From: Clostridia bacterium
GTDB lineage: Bacteria > Bacillota > Clostridia > Christensenellales > Aristaeellaceae
Length of the DNA: 47,725 nucleotides
Reading direction: 5' to 3'
Assembly: GCA_017512905.1 (NCBI GenBank)
Contig: JAFWEL010000136.1
Span: 1-47,725 of the forward strand
The notes under the pieces: generated by a model
Told to the model about the DNA's origin: nothing
The model's input: the letters and a program-made list of their open reading frames with translations, nothing else
Database searches by the model: none
Shown: positions 32,499 through 40,849 of the stretch, one piece after another
How the letters are laid out: the number at the start of each line of letters is the position of its first letter
How positions within the stretch are numbered: the stretch's first letter is position 1
Translations under genes and position numbers: made by a program

Positions 32499-33507
32499 AC
32501 AGCAACAATATCCCGCTTTCCGCACAGACGCGGCTGGTTTCTTCGTCCCAGAGGCTGCTCTGCACCTCGCCGATGTGGGCCACGCCCATCATCAGCATGC
32601 AAAGGCGGCTCTGGCCGATGCCGCCGCCGATGGTCAGGGGCAGCTCGTCGTTCAGCAGCATCCTATGGAAGGGCAGATTGCGCCGCTCGTCGCACCCGGC
32701 CAGGGTCAGCTGGCGGTCCAGCGACCGGGCGTCCACGCGAATGCCCATGCTGGAGATCTCAAAGGCGCGGCCCAGCAGCTCGTTCCAGAACAGTATGTCG
32801 CCGTTCAGCGCCCAGTCGTCGTAGTCGGGGGCCCGGCCGTCATGGGGCTTGCCGGACTTCAGCCTGTCGCCAATCTGCATAATCAGCGCGGTGCCGTGCT
32901 CCCGCAGGAAGGCGTCCTCCCGGTCCTTCGGGTCCGGCAGGTCGGGATACATGTCCTCCAGCGCCTGGGTGGTGACGCAGGCCATATCCCGGTTCAGCTT
33001 GACATGGATGCTGGGGAATTCCCGGCGCAGGCGGTCGGAGACGTCCACCACGCAGTGCACGATCTCCTGGGCGGTGCGCTTCAAATAATCCAGGTTGCGG
33101 TCCTCCCGGGTGATGATCTTCTCCCAGTCCCACTGGTCCACGTAGATGGAATGGATGTTGTCCAGCTCCTCGTCCCGGCGGATGGCGTTCATGTCGGTGT
33201 ACAGGCCGCGGCCCACGTGGAAATCATAGCGCTTCAGGGCCAGGCGCTTCCACTTGGCCAGGGAATGCACCACCTCGCCGTCGGCGTTCACAGCGGGCAC
33301 ATCGAAGCTGACGGGCCGCTCCACGCCGTTCAGGTTGTCATTCAGGCCGGAATCCCGGCCCACGAACAGCGGCGCGGAAACCCGGCGCAGGTTCAGCGCG
33401 TAGGCCAGCTCCTGCTGGAAGTTGTGCTTGATGAACTCGATGGCCAGTTGGGTATCGAAGGTGTTCAGCGGCGGCGTGTAGCCCTGCGGTATCATGACGC
33501 GGTTCAT
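32497..33507 (-). CDS. asnA: Aspartate-ammonia ligase
   Basis: AsnA makes asparagine from aspartate, ammonia and ATP. The 336-residue protein fits the family (about 330 residues): FVGRDSGLNDNLNGVERPV near residue 50, DFHVGRGLYTDMNAIRRDE near residue 100, YVDQWDWEK, and the C-terminal GGGIGQSRLCMLM. I chose the ATG at 33507 after AAGGGGGACGGGCC. The stop codon is partly made by a MITE-like repeat. It is monocistronic and divergent from gdhA, so ammonia assimilation genes lie back to back. Confidence 0.94.
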   Translation of the reverse strand: MNRVMIPQGYTPPLNTFDTQLAIEFIKHNFQQELAYALNLRRVSAPLFVGRDSGLNDNLNGVERPVSFDVPAVNADGEVVHSLAKWKRLALKRYDFHVGRGLYTDMNAIRRDEELDNIHSIYVDQWDWEKIITREDRNLDYLKRTAQEIVHCVVDVSDRLRREFPSIHVKLNRDMACVTTQALEDMYPDLPDPKDREDAFLREHGTALIMQIGDRLKSGKPHDGRAPDYDDWALNGDILFWNELLGRAFEISSMGIRVDARSLDRQLTLAGCDERRNLPFHRMLLNDELPLTIGGGIGQSRLCMLMMGVAHIGEVQSSLWDEETSRVCAESGILLL

Positions 33508-33668
33508 GGCCCGTCCCCCTTGTTGCTTCAATATGGTAAAGAGTATACTCCTCCGGGTGCGCAAACGCAAGTTGAATTTTCATAAACTCAAATTATTCAT
33601 TTAAAGTGCCAGCCTCCATATGCCATAGCCTTGTCACATTTGGATTTGCAATTTAACACAGAATAATA

Positions 33669-33697
33669 TTGCAAATTCATCGCTTTACCATTATAAT
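33669..33697 (+). promoter_or_regulatory. gdhA promoter, TTGCAA-17-TATAAT
   Basis: TTGCAA and TATAAT have 17-base spacing. The transcript starts near 33704, about 70 bases before the gdhA ATG. Confidence 0.8.
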
Positions 33698-33776
33698 ATA
33701 GCCATGCGGTCGAAAGGACCGGAAATCCCATCTGTTTGGGAGACAATTTCATACCATCGTTAAGGGGGACGAATTA

Positions 33777-35123
33777 ATGGCGTTGAAGAATGCATACCTG
33801 ATCGATCTGATGAGCCGCGTCGAAAAGCGCAACCCGAACGACAAGCAGTTCCTGATCACCGTGAGGAGCGTTCTGGAATCCATCGAGCCCGTGGTTGAGA
33901 AGCATCCGGAATATGTGAAGGCCGGCGTGCTGGAGCTGTTCGTGGAGCAGGAGCGCGTGATCAAGTTCCGCGTGCCGTGGGTGGACGACAAGGGCAACGT
34001 GCATGTGAACCGCGGCTACCGCGTGCAGGGCAACAGCGCCATCGGCCCCTACAAGGGCGGCCTGAGGCTGCATCCCTCGGTGACCGAGGACACCGTGAAG
34101 TTCCTGGCCTTTGAGCAGACGCTGAAGAACAGCCTGACCGGCCTGCCCATCGGCGGCGGCAAGGGCGGCAGCGACTTCGACCCCAAGGGCAAGAGCGACA
34201 TGGAGGTCATGCGCTTCTGCCAGAGCTTCATGACCGAGCTTTATAAGTATGTCGGCGCGGATACCGACGTGCCCGCCGGCGACATCGGCGTGGGCGCCCG
34301 GGAGATCGGCTACCTGTACGGCCAGTACAAGCGCATCACCGGCCTGTACGAGGGCGTTCTGACCGGCAAGGGCCTTTCCTACGGCGGCAGCCTGGTGCGC
34401 AAGCAGGCCACCGGCTACGGCCTGTGCTACTTCACCGAGGCCATGCTCAACGCCGCCGGCAAGAGCTTCAAGGGCCAGACCGTGGTCATCTCTGGCAGCG
34501 GCAACGTGGCCATCTACGCCAATGAGAAGGCCACCCAGCTGGGCGGCAAGGTCGTGGCCATGAGCGATTCCAACGGCTACATCTACGACAAGGACGGCAT
34601 CGACCTGGATTGCGTCAAGCAGATCAAGGAGGTCAAGCGCGGCCGCATCAAGGAATACGTGGACACCCACCCGAACGCCGAGTACCACGAGGGCTGCGCC
34701 GGCATCTGGACCATCCCCTGCGACATCGCCCTGCCCTGCGCCACCCAGAACGAGATCAGCCTGGATTCCTGCAAGACGCTGGTGAAGAACGGCTGCTACT
34801 GCGTGTCCGAGGGCGCGAACATGCCCACCGTGATCGAGGGCATCGAGTACCTGCAGAAGAACGGCGTGCTCTTCGGGCCCGCCAAGGCCGCCAACGCCGG
34901 CGGCGTGGGCACCTCCGCGCTGGAGATGAGCCAGAACAGCGAGCGCCTCAGCTGGACCGCCGAAGAGGTGGACGCCAAGCTGAAGACCATCATGGTCAAC
35001 ATCTACCACAACGTCGAGGCCGCCGCCAAGGAATACGGCTGCGAGGGCAACTTCGAGGCCGGCGCCAATATCGCGGGCTTCCTGAAGGTCGCCGACGCCA
35101 TGTACGCCCAGGGCGTAGTCTGA
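33777..35123 (+). CDS. gdhA: Glutamate dehydrogenase
   Basis: GdhA interconverts 2-oxoglutarate plus ammonia and glutamate; bacterial enzymes of this hexameric group are mostly NADP-dependent. The 448-residue protein has GPYKGGLRLHPSV (about 86-98), the catalytic-lysine region LTGLPIGGGKGGSDFDPKGKSD with LPIGGGKGG near residue 123, DIGVGAREIGYLYGQYK, and the nucleotide-binding SGSGNVAIYA near residue 240. AAGGGGGACGAATTA precedes the ATG. It is monocistronic, with a hairpin shortly after the stop. Confidence 0.95.
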   Translation: MALKNAYLIDLMSRVEKRNPNDKQFLITVRSVLESIEPVVEKHPEYVKAGVLELFVEQERVIKFRVPWVDDKGNVHVNRGYRVQGNSAIGPYKGGLRLHPSVTEDTVKFLAFEQTLKNSLTGLPIGGGKGGSDFDPKGKSDMEVMRFCQSFMTELYKYVGADTDVPAGDIGVGAREIGYLYGQYKRITGLYEGVLTGKGLSYGGSLVRKQATGYGLCYFTEAMLNAAGKSFKGQTVVISGSGNVAIYANEKATQLGGKVVAMSDSNGYIYDKDGIDLDCVKQIKEVKRGRIKEYVDTHPNAEYHEGCAGIWTIPCDIALPCATQNEISLDSCKTLVKNGCYCVSEGANMPTVIEGIEYLQKNGVLFGPAKAANAGGVGTSALEMSQNSERLSWTAEEVDAKLKTIMVNIYHNVEAAAKEYGCEGNFEAGANIAGFLKVADAMYAQGVV

Positions 35124-35149
35124 TCGAAGGTGACGCAAAGCATCATCAA

Positions 35150-35180
35150 CCCCCGGCTCACGATGGGCCGGGGGTATATT
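35150..35180. terminator. Terminator between gdhA and PIN gene
   Basis: CCCCCGGC and GCCGGGGG make an 8-base-pair GC stem around 9 bases, followed by TATATTA. It lies between two convergent genes. Confidence 0.65.
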
Positions 35181-35580
35181 AGTGATATTTCGCCATGAAT
35201 TCTGAGGGTGTCAGGATTTCAGGTTTTTCGATACTGATTTCTGCAAAGTCCTTATCTCCGGTTATCAGCACGTCGGCTTCCGCAATGACTGCAGAATACA
35301 AAACGGCAATATCATCCGGGTCTCTGATCTCAAATGGAAGTCTGTCAGGAATACGTTCAGGCGTGTAGCATAGCTCATAGGGAAGGCGCATGAGAAAGGC
35401 ATCCAAAGCGCCTTGAAGCCTTGGTGCTTTCCTTGCAATCACGTCTTTCAGTTCGTCGATGACATATGTACTCAACACCAGTTGATGTGCTTCACCTATC
35501 CAACGCATCATTTCCATGAGATTTTGACTGTGAAAGGCAAAGCCTGAAATCAGCACATTGGTATCAAGCATGATCCGCAT
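35179..35580 (-). CDS. PIN-domain toxin
   Basis: The 133-residue protein has PIN-family acidic residues in IMLDTNVLISG (Asp near residue 5), in DELKDVI (near 43), in IRDPDDIAVLYSAV (near 85), and in ITGDKDF (near 104). PIN toxins are Mg2+-dependent RNases that cleave tRNA or mRNA. The start ATG at 35580 lies inside the end of the antitoxin gene (17-base overlap), which couples their translation. All acidic positions look intact, unlike the PIN remnant at 14836. Confidence 0.85.
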   Translation of the reverse strand: MRIMLDTNVLISGFAFHSQNLMEMMRWIGEAHQLVLSTYVIDELKDVIARKAPRLQGALDAFLMRLPYELCYTPERIPDRLPFEIRDPDDIAVLYSAVIAEADVLITGDKDFAEISIEKPEILTPSEFMAKYH

Positions 35581-35848
35581 TTGAAGCCTCTTTCCGGCGT
35601 TCAGCACGCGCTTGTTTTACTAAATTGACAATATCCTGATCATTCTTTAGCCCCAATCTTTCTGCTTCCGGCGCGAAAGAGGCATGCATCTGTTCAAATG
35701 CTTCGACTGTTGCGTTTGCCATCATCACCCGGTTTCCATCTTGAATAAAGACAACCTTGCCGCCTGGTTGTACGCCCAATAACTTGCGAATATCCGCCGG
35801 GATGGTTATCTGTCCCTGACTGGTGACCTTTGCGATGGATATTTCCAT
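35564..35848 (-). CDS. AbrB/MazE-like antitoxin
   Basis: The 94-residue protein has an N-terminal swapped-hairpin DNA-binding domain, VTSQGQITIPADIRKLLGVQ (about 8-27), the AbrB/SpoVT type, and a charged C-terminal tail that would wrap the toxin. It should neutralise the PIN protein encoded downstream and repress the shared promoter at 35890-35918. AAGGAGGCGGTAAT precedes the ATG. Confidence 0.88.
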   Translation of the reverse strand: MEISIAKVTSQGQITIPADIRKLLGVQPGGKVVFIQDGNRVMMANATVEAFEQMHASFAPEAERLGLKNDQDIVNLVKQARAERRKEASNADHA

Positions 35849-35889
35849 ATTACCGCCTCCTTAATATTATAGTTGAATTCTTTAGATTC

Positions 35890-35918
35890 ATTATATCCAT
35901 TATATCTCGAATCGTCAA
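35890..35918 (-). promoter_or_regulatory. Toxin-antitoxin promoter, TTGACG-17-TATAAT
   Basis: On minus, TTGACG and TATAAT are 17 bases apart. Two tandem GATATAATG units overlap the spacer and the -10, a likely site for antitoxin autoregulation. Confidence 0.75.
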
Positions 35919-35920
35919 GC

Positions 35921-35943
35921 AAAACCCGCGCTGTGGCGCGGGG
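35921..35943 (-). terminator. Terminator of the XRE gene
   Basis: On minus, CCCGCGC and GCGCGGG pair around 4 bases, followed by TTTTG. It directly precedes the toxin-antitoxin promoter. Confidence 0.75.
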
Positions 35944-35953
35944 ATAGAGCATT

Positions 35954-36283
35954 CTATTTGTCCAGCAGCGTGTCGATCACCTGGGCCACGCAGGCCCGCT
36001 CCTTCGGCGTCAGGGCGCGGTACTTGTCGATGATGTCGCCCTCGTCGGCGTTCAGGTGGTAGGCGGAGGTGGGCTCAATGCGGCGTGTAATATCTGTATG
36101 TCCAACCACATAATCTATAGATGTATCAAAGTAATCCGCGATTTGTATGAGCGTGGCTATATCTGGCTCAATTTTGTGGTTTTCATAGTGGTTGATGGAC
36201 TGCTGACTTACGCCAAGGGCATCCGCCAGCTTTTGCTGACTGACTCCTCGCTTCTGACGCAACAGTTTCAGATTCGGCAGCAC
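35954..36283 (-). CDS. XRE-family regulator
   Basis: The 109-residue protein has an N-terminal Cro/CI-type helix-turn-helix (about 5-60, KRGVSQQKLADALGVSQQSI then NHYENHKIEPD) and a short helical tail. The start is GTG at 36283, with AAGGGGGG 7 bases upstream. It is divergent from the surface-protein gene at 36419, with repeated CTTGTTAT boxes at that gene's promoter. Repression of that gene, of itself, or of both is inferred. Confidence 0.85.
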   Translation of the reverse strand: MLPNLKLLRQKRGVSQQKLADALGVSQQSINHYENHKIEPDIATLIQIADYFDTSIDYVVGHTDITRRIEPTSAYHLNADEGDIIDKYRALTPKERACVAQVIDTLLDK

Positions 36284-36345
36284 ATTCCATCCCCCCTTGA
36301 TAAGCAGTTTAACAATGAAAATGGGTTATTGATAGCTGTGTAAAG

Positions 36346-36381
36346 CTTGTTATTGACAACAAATAAATCTTGTTATAAAAT
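36346..36381 (+). promoter_or_regulatory. Surface-protein promoter with repeated boxes
   Basis: TTGACA (36353-36358) and TAAAAT (36376-36381) are 17 bases apart. CTTGTTAT occurs at 36346-36353 and 36369-36376, 23 bases apart in the same orientation, and TTGTT/AACAA forms a dyad over the -35. These are candidate XRE-binding sites. Confidence 0.7.
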
Positions 36382-36418
36382 GAATCTGACAATATTATTT
36401 TGTTAAGGAGGGTGTTCT

Positions 36419-38773
36419 ATGCACTTTTTTAAATGGGTTTCGGTTTTGACATTTATTGCCGTGCTGTTCGCCATGCTCCCGGCGACGGTGGCGGAGGATG
36501 AGTTTGTCATTGAAATTGAAGAAACGAACGATGAAGAACTTGAGTTTGAAGTGACGGATGGCGAATTTGAAGGGCTTGACGCCTTCGATGAATCTGCGGT
36601 ATCGCTGGAGGAGGATAGTCTTGAATCGGATGACCTGGAGGATAATCTTCTGGTTTATGAGAATGAGGAACAGGAGAATGCGTCTCTGGCTTCCAATGCC
36701 AGCGCAGAATTTGAAATTGATGAAGAAGGCACGCTGAAAAGGTATGGCGGCTTTGCTACAAATGTCGTTATACCCTATGGGGTGATAAATATCGGAGACT
36801 ACGCTTTCGCAGGCTATACCGGCATGGAAAGCGTCAGTATCCCCAACAGCGTAACCTATATCGGAATGCACGCTTTTGATGGGTGTGCCGGCCTGAAAAC
36901 AGTTACAATTCCAGAGAGCGTGGAAACTATTTATTTCAGCGCTTTTAGCCACTGCACTTCTTTGACCAATGTTACCCTGCCTAACACTATGAAAGAGCTC
37001 TATTCTTGGGCATTTTCAGACTGCACCAGCTTAAGGGATATATCAATTCCCAGCAGCATCATATTTGACGATTATTGCGATTCTATATTCAGTGGCTGCA
37101 CCAGCCTGACAAGCATCCAATTACCCCCGACCATGACGGAACTGCCGAACGGCATGTTTTCCGATTGCGACAGTTTGGATAATCTGGATTTCCTGTCGGG
37201 CATTACTATAATCGGTGATTCAGCGCTATCTGATTGTGACGGTCTGAAGAATATTACGATACCCGGCAGCGTTACCTCAATTGGCAGCAATGCCTTCGCA
37301 AATTGCAAGAACCTTGAAGGCGTCACAATTCACTCAGGCGTGACCTTCATTGACCGCACGGCATTCGACAGAAGCGAGAATGTCGTCATTCGCGGTACCA
37401 CCGGTTCCACAGCAGAAAACTATGCTCATGGCGTGAATATTCCCTTCAATGCGCCTGTCGTAACTTTCGATGAAAACGTCATAAATAACTACACGAGTAT
37501 TGAGGGCAAATATCAAGATTATGAAGGACTGATATTGTATATCAATCAGTCCTATACCCTCAACGTCGTCCAAAAGCCCTCGGACCTTGCGCGGGCACTG
37601 TCCTGGTCATCCTCCAACAGCAATATTGCCACGGTAGATCAGAATGGCACGGTCAAAGCTGTATCACCAGGCTTGGTCACCATCACAGCAGCTACCGCCG
37701 ATGGCAAGGGCAAGGCAGCGCAGATAAAGGTTGTTGTGCCGGAAACGACTAGTCTTTTCTTTTCATGGGACGAGCCAATCAGAAGTGATGAGATTAAAAA
37801 CCTTGAATTAAAATTGTTGGATACCCGGAGAGTGTATGTCTTTTCCGAGATTCCCTATAAGGATAAAACAGAGGTAGATATGCCCATTACCCTTACATCC
37901 TCAGATCAATCCATCGTTACCGCCCAATTGACCGAGGATAACAAGGTTACATTGAATGCGCTCAAACTGGGTAAAGCCACCATCACCGCCACCACTCCGG
38001 ACGGCGGCAGGGCCTCCCTGGAAGTGGAAGTCATTCGTCCCGATGCGGAAAGCATCAAGATCGACCAATCCGGCCCGATCAAGCTCTATCCCGGCCAGAA
38101 ATGCACACTCACCACAACCATTGAACCCACGGAGGCTGAAGCCAAACTGAAATGGGATTCCTGGGATACAGACGTTGCCACCGTCGATCAAAATGGGACA
38201 GTCACCGCTGTCAAGCCTGGTGAAACGAGAATAAATGTGAAAACGGACAACGATCTTGATGCTTACATCTACATCTACGTCCTCACCCCTCCCAAGAAGA
38301 TCACCCTCTCCAAAACCAAAGCCACCCTCGCCGTAGGCGACACCCTGACACTGAAGAAGACGCTCATGCCCGAGGACGCCGAAACCAATTTCACCTGGCT
38401 CTCCTCCAAGCCCGCCGTCGCCACGGTCTCCAATAAAGGCAAAGTCACTGCCCTGAAGCCCGGCAGGGCGAAGATTACCGTCAAGACCGACAACGGCAAG
38501 AAGGCGTCGGCGGTCATCACCGTCAAGCCCGCGCCGAAGAAGGTCAGGCTGAACGTGACCAGGGTCACCTTGGGCGTGAAGAAAAAGCTGACCCTGAAAG
38601 CGACGCTATCCCCCTCGGGCGCGTATACCACCCTGACCTGGAAGTCCAGCAAGCCCGCCGTCGCCTCCGTCTCGAAGAAGGGCGTCGTCACCGCCAGGAA
38701 GCCAGGCACCGCCGTCATCACCGTCAGGACCCACAACGGCAAGACCGCCAAGGTGACGATCAAGGTGAAGTAA
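36419..38773 (+). CDS. Secreted leucine-rich-repeat (BspA-like) and Big_2 surface protein
   Basis: The 784-residue protein has a signal peptide (about 1-25), an acidic segment (26-100), about ten BspA-type leucine-rich repeats (about 100-340; units such as FSDCTSLRDISIPSS), and about five Ig-like Big_2 domains to the end (units such as KPAVATVSNKGKVTALKPGR). Such proteins face the outside and bind host or bacterial surfaces. No anchor motif (LPXTG, SLH) is seen. The first two thirds use more A/T-ending codons than the neighbours, while the last Big_2 units match the GC-rich background, suggesting a mosaic origin. AAGGAGGGTGTTCT precedes the ATG. Confidence 0.87.
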   Translation: MHFFKWVSVLTFIAVLFAMLPATVAEDEFVIEIEETNDEELEFEVTDGEFEGLDAFDESAVSLEEDSLESDDLEDNLLVYENEEQENASLASNASAEFEIDEEGTLKRYGGFATNVVIPYGVINIGDYAFAGYTGMESVSIPNSVTYIGMHAFDGCAGLKTVTIPESVETIYFSAFSHCTSLTNVTLPNTMKELYSWAFSDCTSLRDISIPSSIIFDDYCDSIFSGCTSLTSIQLPPTMTELPNGMFSDCDSLDNLDFLSGITIIGDSALSDCDGLKNITIPGSVTSIGSNAFANCKNLEGVTIHSGVTFIDRTAFDRSENVVIRGTTGSTAENYAHGVNIPFNAPVVTFDENVINNYTSIEGKYQDYEGLILYINQSYTLNVVQKPSDLARALSWSSSNSNIATVDQNGTVKAVSPGLVTITAATADGKGKAAQIKVVVPETTSLFFSWDEPIRSDEIKNLELKLLDTRRVYVFSEIPYKDKTEVDMPITLTSSDQSIVTAQLTEDNKVTLNALKLGKATITATTPDGGRASLEVEVIRPDAESIKIDQSGPIKLYPGQKCTLTTTIEPTEAEAKLKWDSWDTDVATVDQNGTVTAVKPGETRINVKTDNDLDAYIYIYVLTPPKKITLSKTKATLAVGDTLTLKKTLMPEDAETNFTWLSSKPAVATVSNKGKVTALKPGRAKITVKTDNGKKASAVITVKPAPKKVRLNVTRVTLGVKKKLTLKATLSPSGAYTTLTWKSSKPAVASVSKKGVVTARKPGTAVITVRTHNGKTAKVTIKVK

Positions 38774-38785
38774 TTGATAAATCTA

Positions 38786-38820
38786 CCCCCGGTTCCCGTC
38801 GGAACCGGGGGCTTTCTTTT
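38786..38820 (+). terminator. Terminator of the surface-protein gene
   Basis: CCCCGGTTCC and GGAACCGGGG form a 10-base-pair stem around CGTC, followed by CTTTCTTTT. Confidence 0.9.
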
Positions 38821-38845
38821 AATCTGGGCATCTGTTCAGTCAGGT

Positions 38846-39047
38846 AAATTCTGATTAGGCGGGGCGTTGTGCGAATTCATTTCGTACAGGTCCTTCGACT
38901 GCGCCTTGCTACCGCAAGGCTCCGCTCAGGATGACAAACGGCACGCGACGCTGTCATCCTGAGCGGAGCGTCAGCGGAGTCGAAGGATCTGTACGCGCCA
39001 ATCCCTATCAGCGTTCTGATGTACGGAACACCCCGCCAAATCAGAAT
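38846..39047. repeat. MITE-like repeat, copy d, with nested inverted repeat
   Basis: The ends AAATTCTGATT and AAATCAGAAT continue into GGCGGGG/CCCCGCC. Nested at 38889-38990 is a copy of the TCCTTCGACTGCG...GTCGAAGGA repeat with the CTCCGCTCAGGATGACA core seen at 18985-19080. It fills most of the space between two convergent genes; nothing else is seen there. Confidence 0.7.
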
Positions 39048-39099
39048 CCGCAAACGATTGAGCCGTTACTAATCAGGCCGTCATTCCCGTGACCGGGGC

Positions 39100-40677
39100 T
39101 TACGGCCCGTCGCTCACCGCGGCCTGGCCGTCGGCGGTCCAGCACTCGGGGCAGCGGGTCAGCCCCGCCACCAGGGCGTTGACCAGTATGCCCTGGGTGG
39201 CGTTGGTCATGCCCGAGCAGGTGGCATAGGAATGGAAATAGGGATTGCCCTTCTCCGCGAACACGGTGGATTCCGCGTTGGGGCAGCACTTGGGGCAGGC
39301 CGGGCGGTTTTCCTTGAGCATGTCAGCCAGCAGCACCTGCTGGGCGTTCTGCATGCCCGAGCACGTGGAATTCACGTGGTAGTAGGTGCCGTTGGGCGTG
39401 GCGTACACGTAGTAGCCGGAGGCCTGCTCCTCGGCAGCGGCATCGCCCTCGGTCTCGGGCAGGGCCTCGGTCTCATCCTCGCCGCCGATGCACACCGGGC
39501 AGCGCTTCTTGCCGGTCACCCGGGCCTCGGCATAGGTGACGTGGCTGGCGTTGCGCATGCCGGAGCATTCGTCGTTGATGTGGTAATAGGTGCCGTCCAC
39601 GGTGCAGAACACGTCGATGCCGGCCCTGGGGCAGCAGGTCTGGCAGGCGGTCTTGGCCATAAGCAGGGCGTCCTTCAGGCTGACCTCGAAGGCGCTGCCG
39701 CCCATGTCGCTGCAATCCTCCTTGACGTGGTAGGAGCCGTTGTAGGCCGAGCACCACACCCTGATATTGCTGCGGTCCTCGGTGTCCGCGTTGACAAACA
39801 CCAGGTCAAACGCGCCGTCGCTGTACTGTCCGCCCATGCAGTAAGGGCAGGCCATCAGCGAAGCCTCGATGGCGCTGTTGCGGGACACCCGCTGGGCTTC
39901 GACCCCTTCGCCGATGGCGACGCAATCCTGGGTCTGGTGGTAATAGGGGCCGCCCTCCACGGTGTAGACGGCGTTCAGCTCGTCCACCTCCTCGGTGGGC
40001 ACCACCTCGGCCACGGCCTCCTCGGCGGGCGCTTCGGGCTCGGGCTCGGGCGTCTCGGTGGGCGCCGCGCCGACCCCCACCGGCTGGGGCGTGATGGTGG
40101 TATCGCTGGTGCGCCTGAAGGGCCTCGCCACCAGCACGTAGATCACCGCCACAAACCATATCGCCGACAGCGCGGTCAGCAGGATGTTCACGCCGTCGGA
40201 ATAGCGCCGCCGCCGCCACAGCAGCCAGATGCCCACCGGGGGCAGCAGCACCAGCAGCACCCAGGTCGGCCAGTCGTTTTCATCCAGGAAGCGCATCAGG
40301 CCGTCGGGGGGATTGTCCCGGTCCGGGTCATAATTGGGCGCGTCGTAATAGGGCGGGCGGTCGTAATCCCCGTCCTCGTCGTAATCCTCGTCGTCGTCGT
40401 AGCCGTAGTCGTCGTCATAGCGGCTGCGTCCGCGGCGGTAGCCGTCGTCGTAGCCGTCGTCATCATCGCCCCGGTAGCCGTCATCGTAGCCGTCGTCATC
40501 ATACCCGTCGTCCTCGTCGTCGTAATCCGACGCATACTCATTGGGCATATAAGGCTCCTCGCCGTCATAGGGCGTGTCATAGCCTCCCGGCATATAGGGC
40601 TCTTCGCCGTCATAGTTGGAAAGCAGCTCATCCCGACGCTTTCCGGGGTTCACGCCCCCGACGCGCAGCAATGCCAT
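39100..40677 (-). CDS. Membrane protein with acidic repeats and five Cys/His (zinc-ribbon-like) units
   Basis: The protein has 525 residues and no family name I can give. The N-terminus (about 20-120) has YDGEEPYMP repeats and Asp/Gly/Tyr repeats (YDDDGYDDGYR). Two membrane segments follow (about 135-185, with a RRRR loop between). After a Pro/Glu linker come five units of about 45 residues, each with YYH or YFH, four or five residues, CSGM or similar, then CPxC or CQTC. Each could bind zinc or another metal. The ATG at 40677 has AAGGGG 8 bases upstream. Confidence 0.75.
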   Translation of the reverse strand: MALLRVGGVNPGKRRDELLSNYDGEEPYMPGGYDTPYDGEEPYMPNEYASDYDDEDDGYDDDGYDDGYRGDDDDGYDDGYRRGRSRYDDDYGYDDDEDYDEDGDYDRPPYYDAPNYDPDRDNPPDGLMRFLDENDWPTWVLLVLLPPVGIWLLWRRRRYSDGVNILLTALSAIWFVAVIYVLVARPFRRTSDTTITPQPVGVGAAPTETPEPEPEAPAEEAVAEVVPTEEVDELNAVYTVEGGPYYHQTQDCVAIGEGVEAQRVSRNSAIEASLMACPYCMGGQYSDGAFDLVFVNADTEDRSNIRVWCSAYNGSYHVKEDCSDMGGSAFEVSLKDALLMAKTACQTCCPRAGIDVFCTVDGTYYHINDECSGMRNASHVTYAEARVTGKKRCPVCIGGEDETEALPETEGDAAAEEQASGYYVYATPNGTYYHVNSTCSGMQNAQQVLLADMLKENRPACPKCCPNAESTVFAEKGNPYFHSYATCSGMTNATQGILVNALVAGLTRCPECWTADGQAAVSDGP

Positions 40678-40763
40678 GCACTTCACCCCTTACAGAAAAA
40701 TATCCATGTTTGATTATAGCACATGCCGCCCCCGATGGGGACGAAAGTCTAAATATGATAACT

Positions 40764-40793
40764 AAAAAACCGCCTGCGTGTCACACAGGCGGG
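40764..40793 (-). terminator. Terminator of kduI
   Basis: On minus, CCGCCTG and CAGGCGG pair around 9 bases, followed by TTTTTTAG. Confidence 0.9.
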
Positions 40794-40849
40794 TGAAGGG
40801 GATCGCGCCGCGACCCGGGGGAAGCCGCAGCCGGGAACAAAGGATCCAA

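Noticed and set aside
40370-40560. CRISPR-like array in a region of repeated CGTCGT units
   Set aside because: It is the coding sequence of Asp/Tyr/Gly repeats in the membrane protein and lacks spacers.
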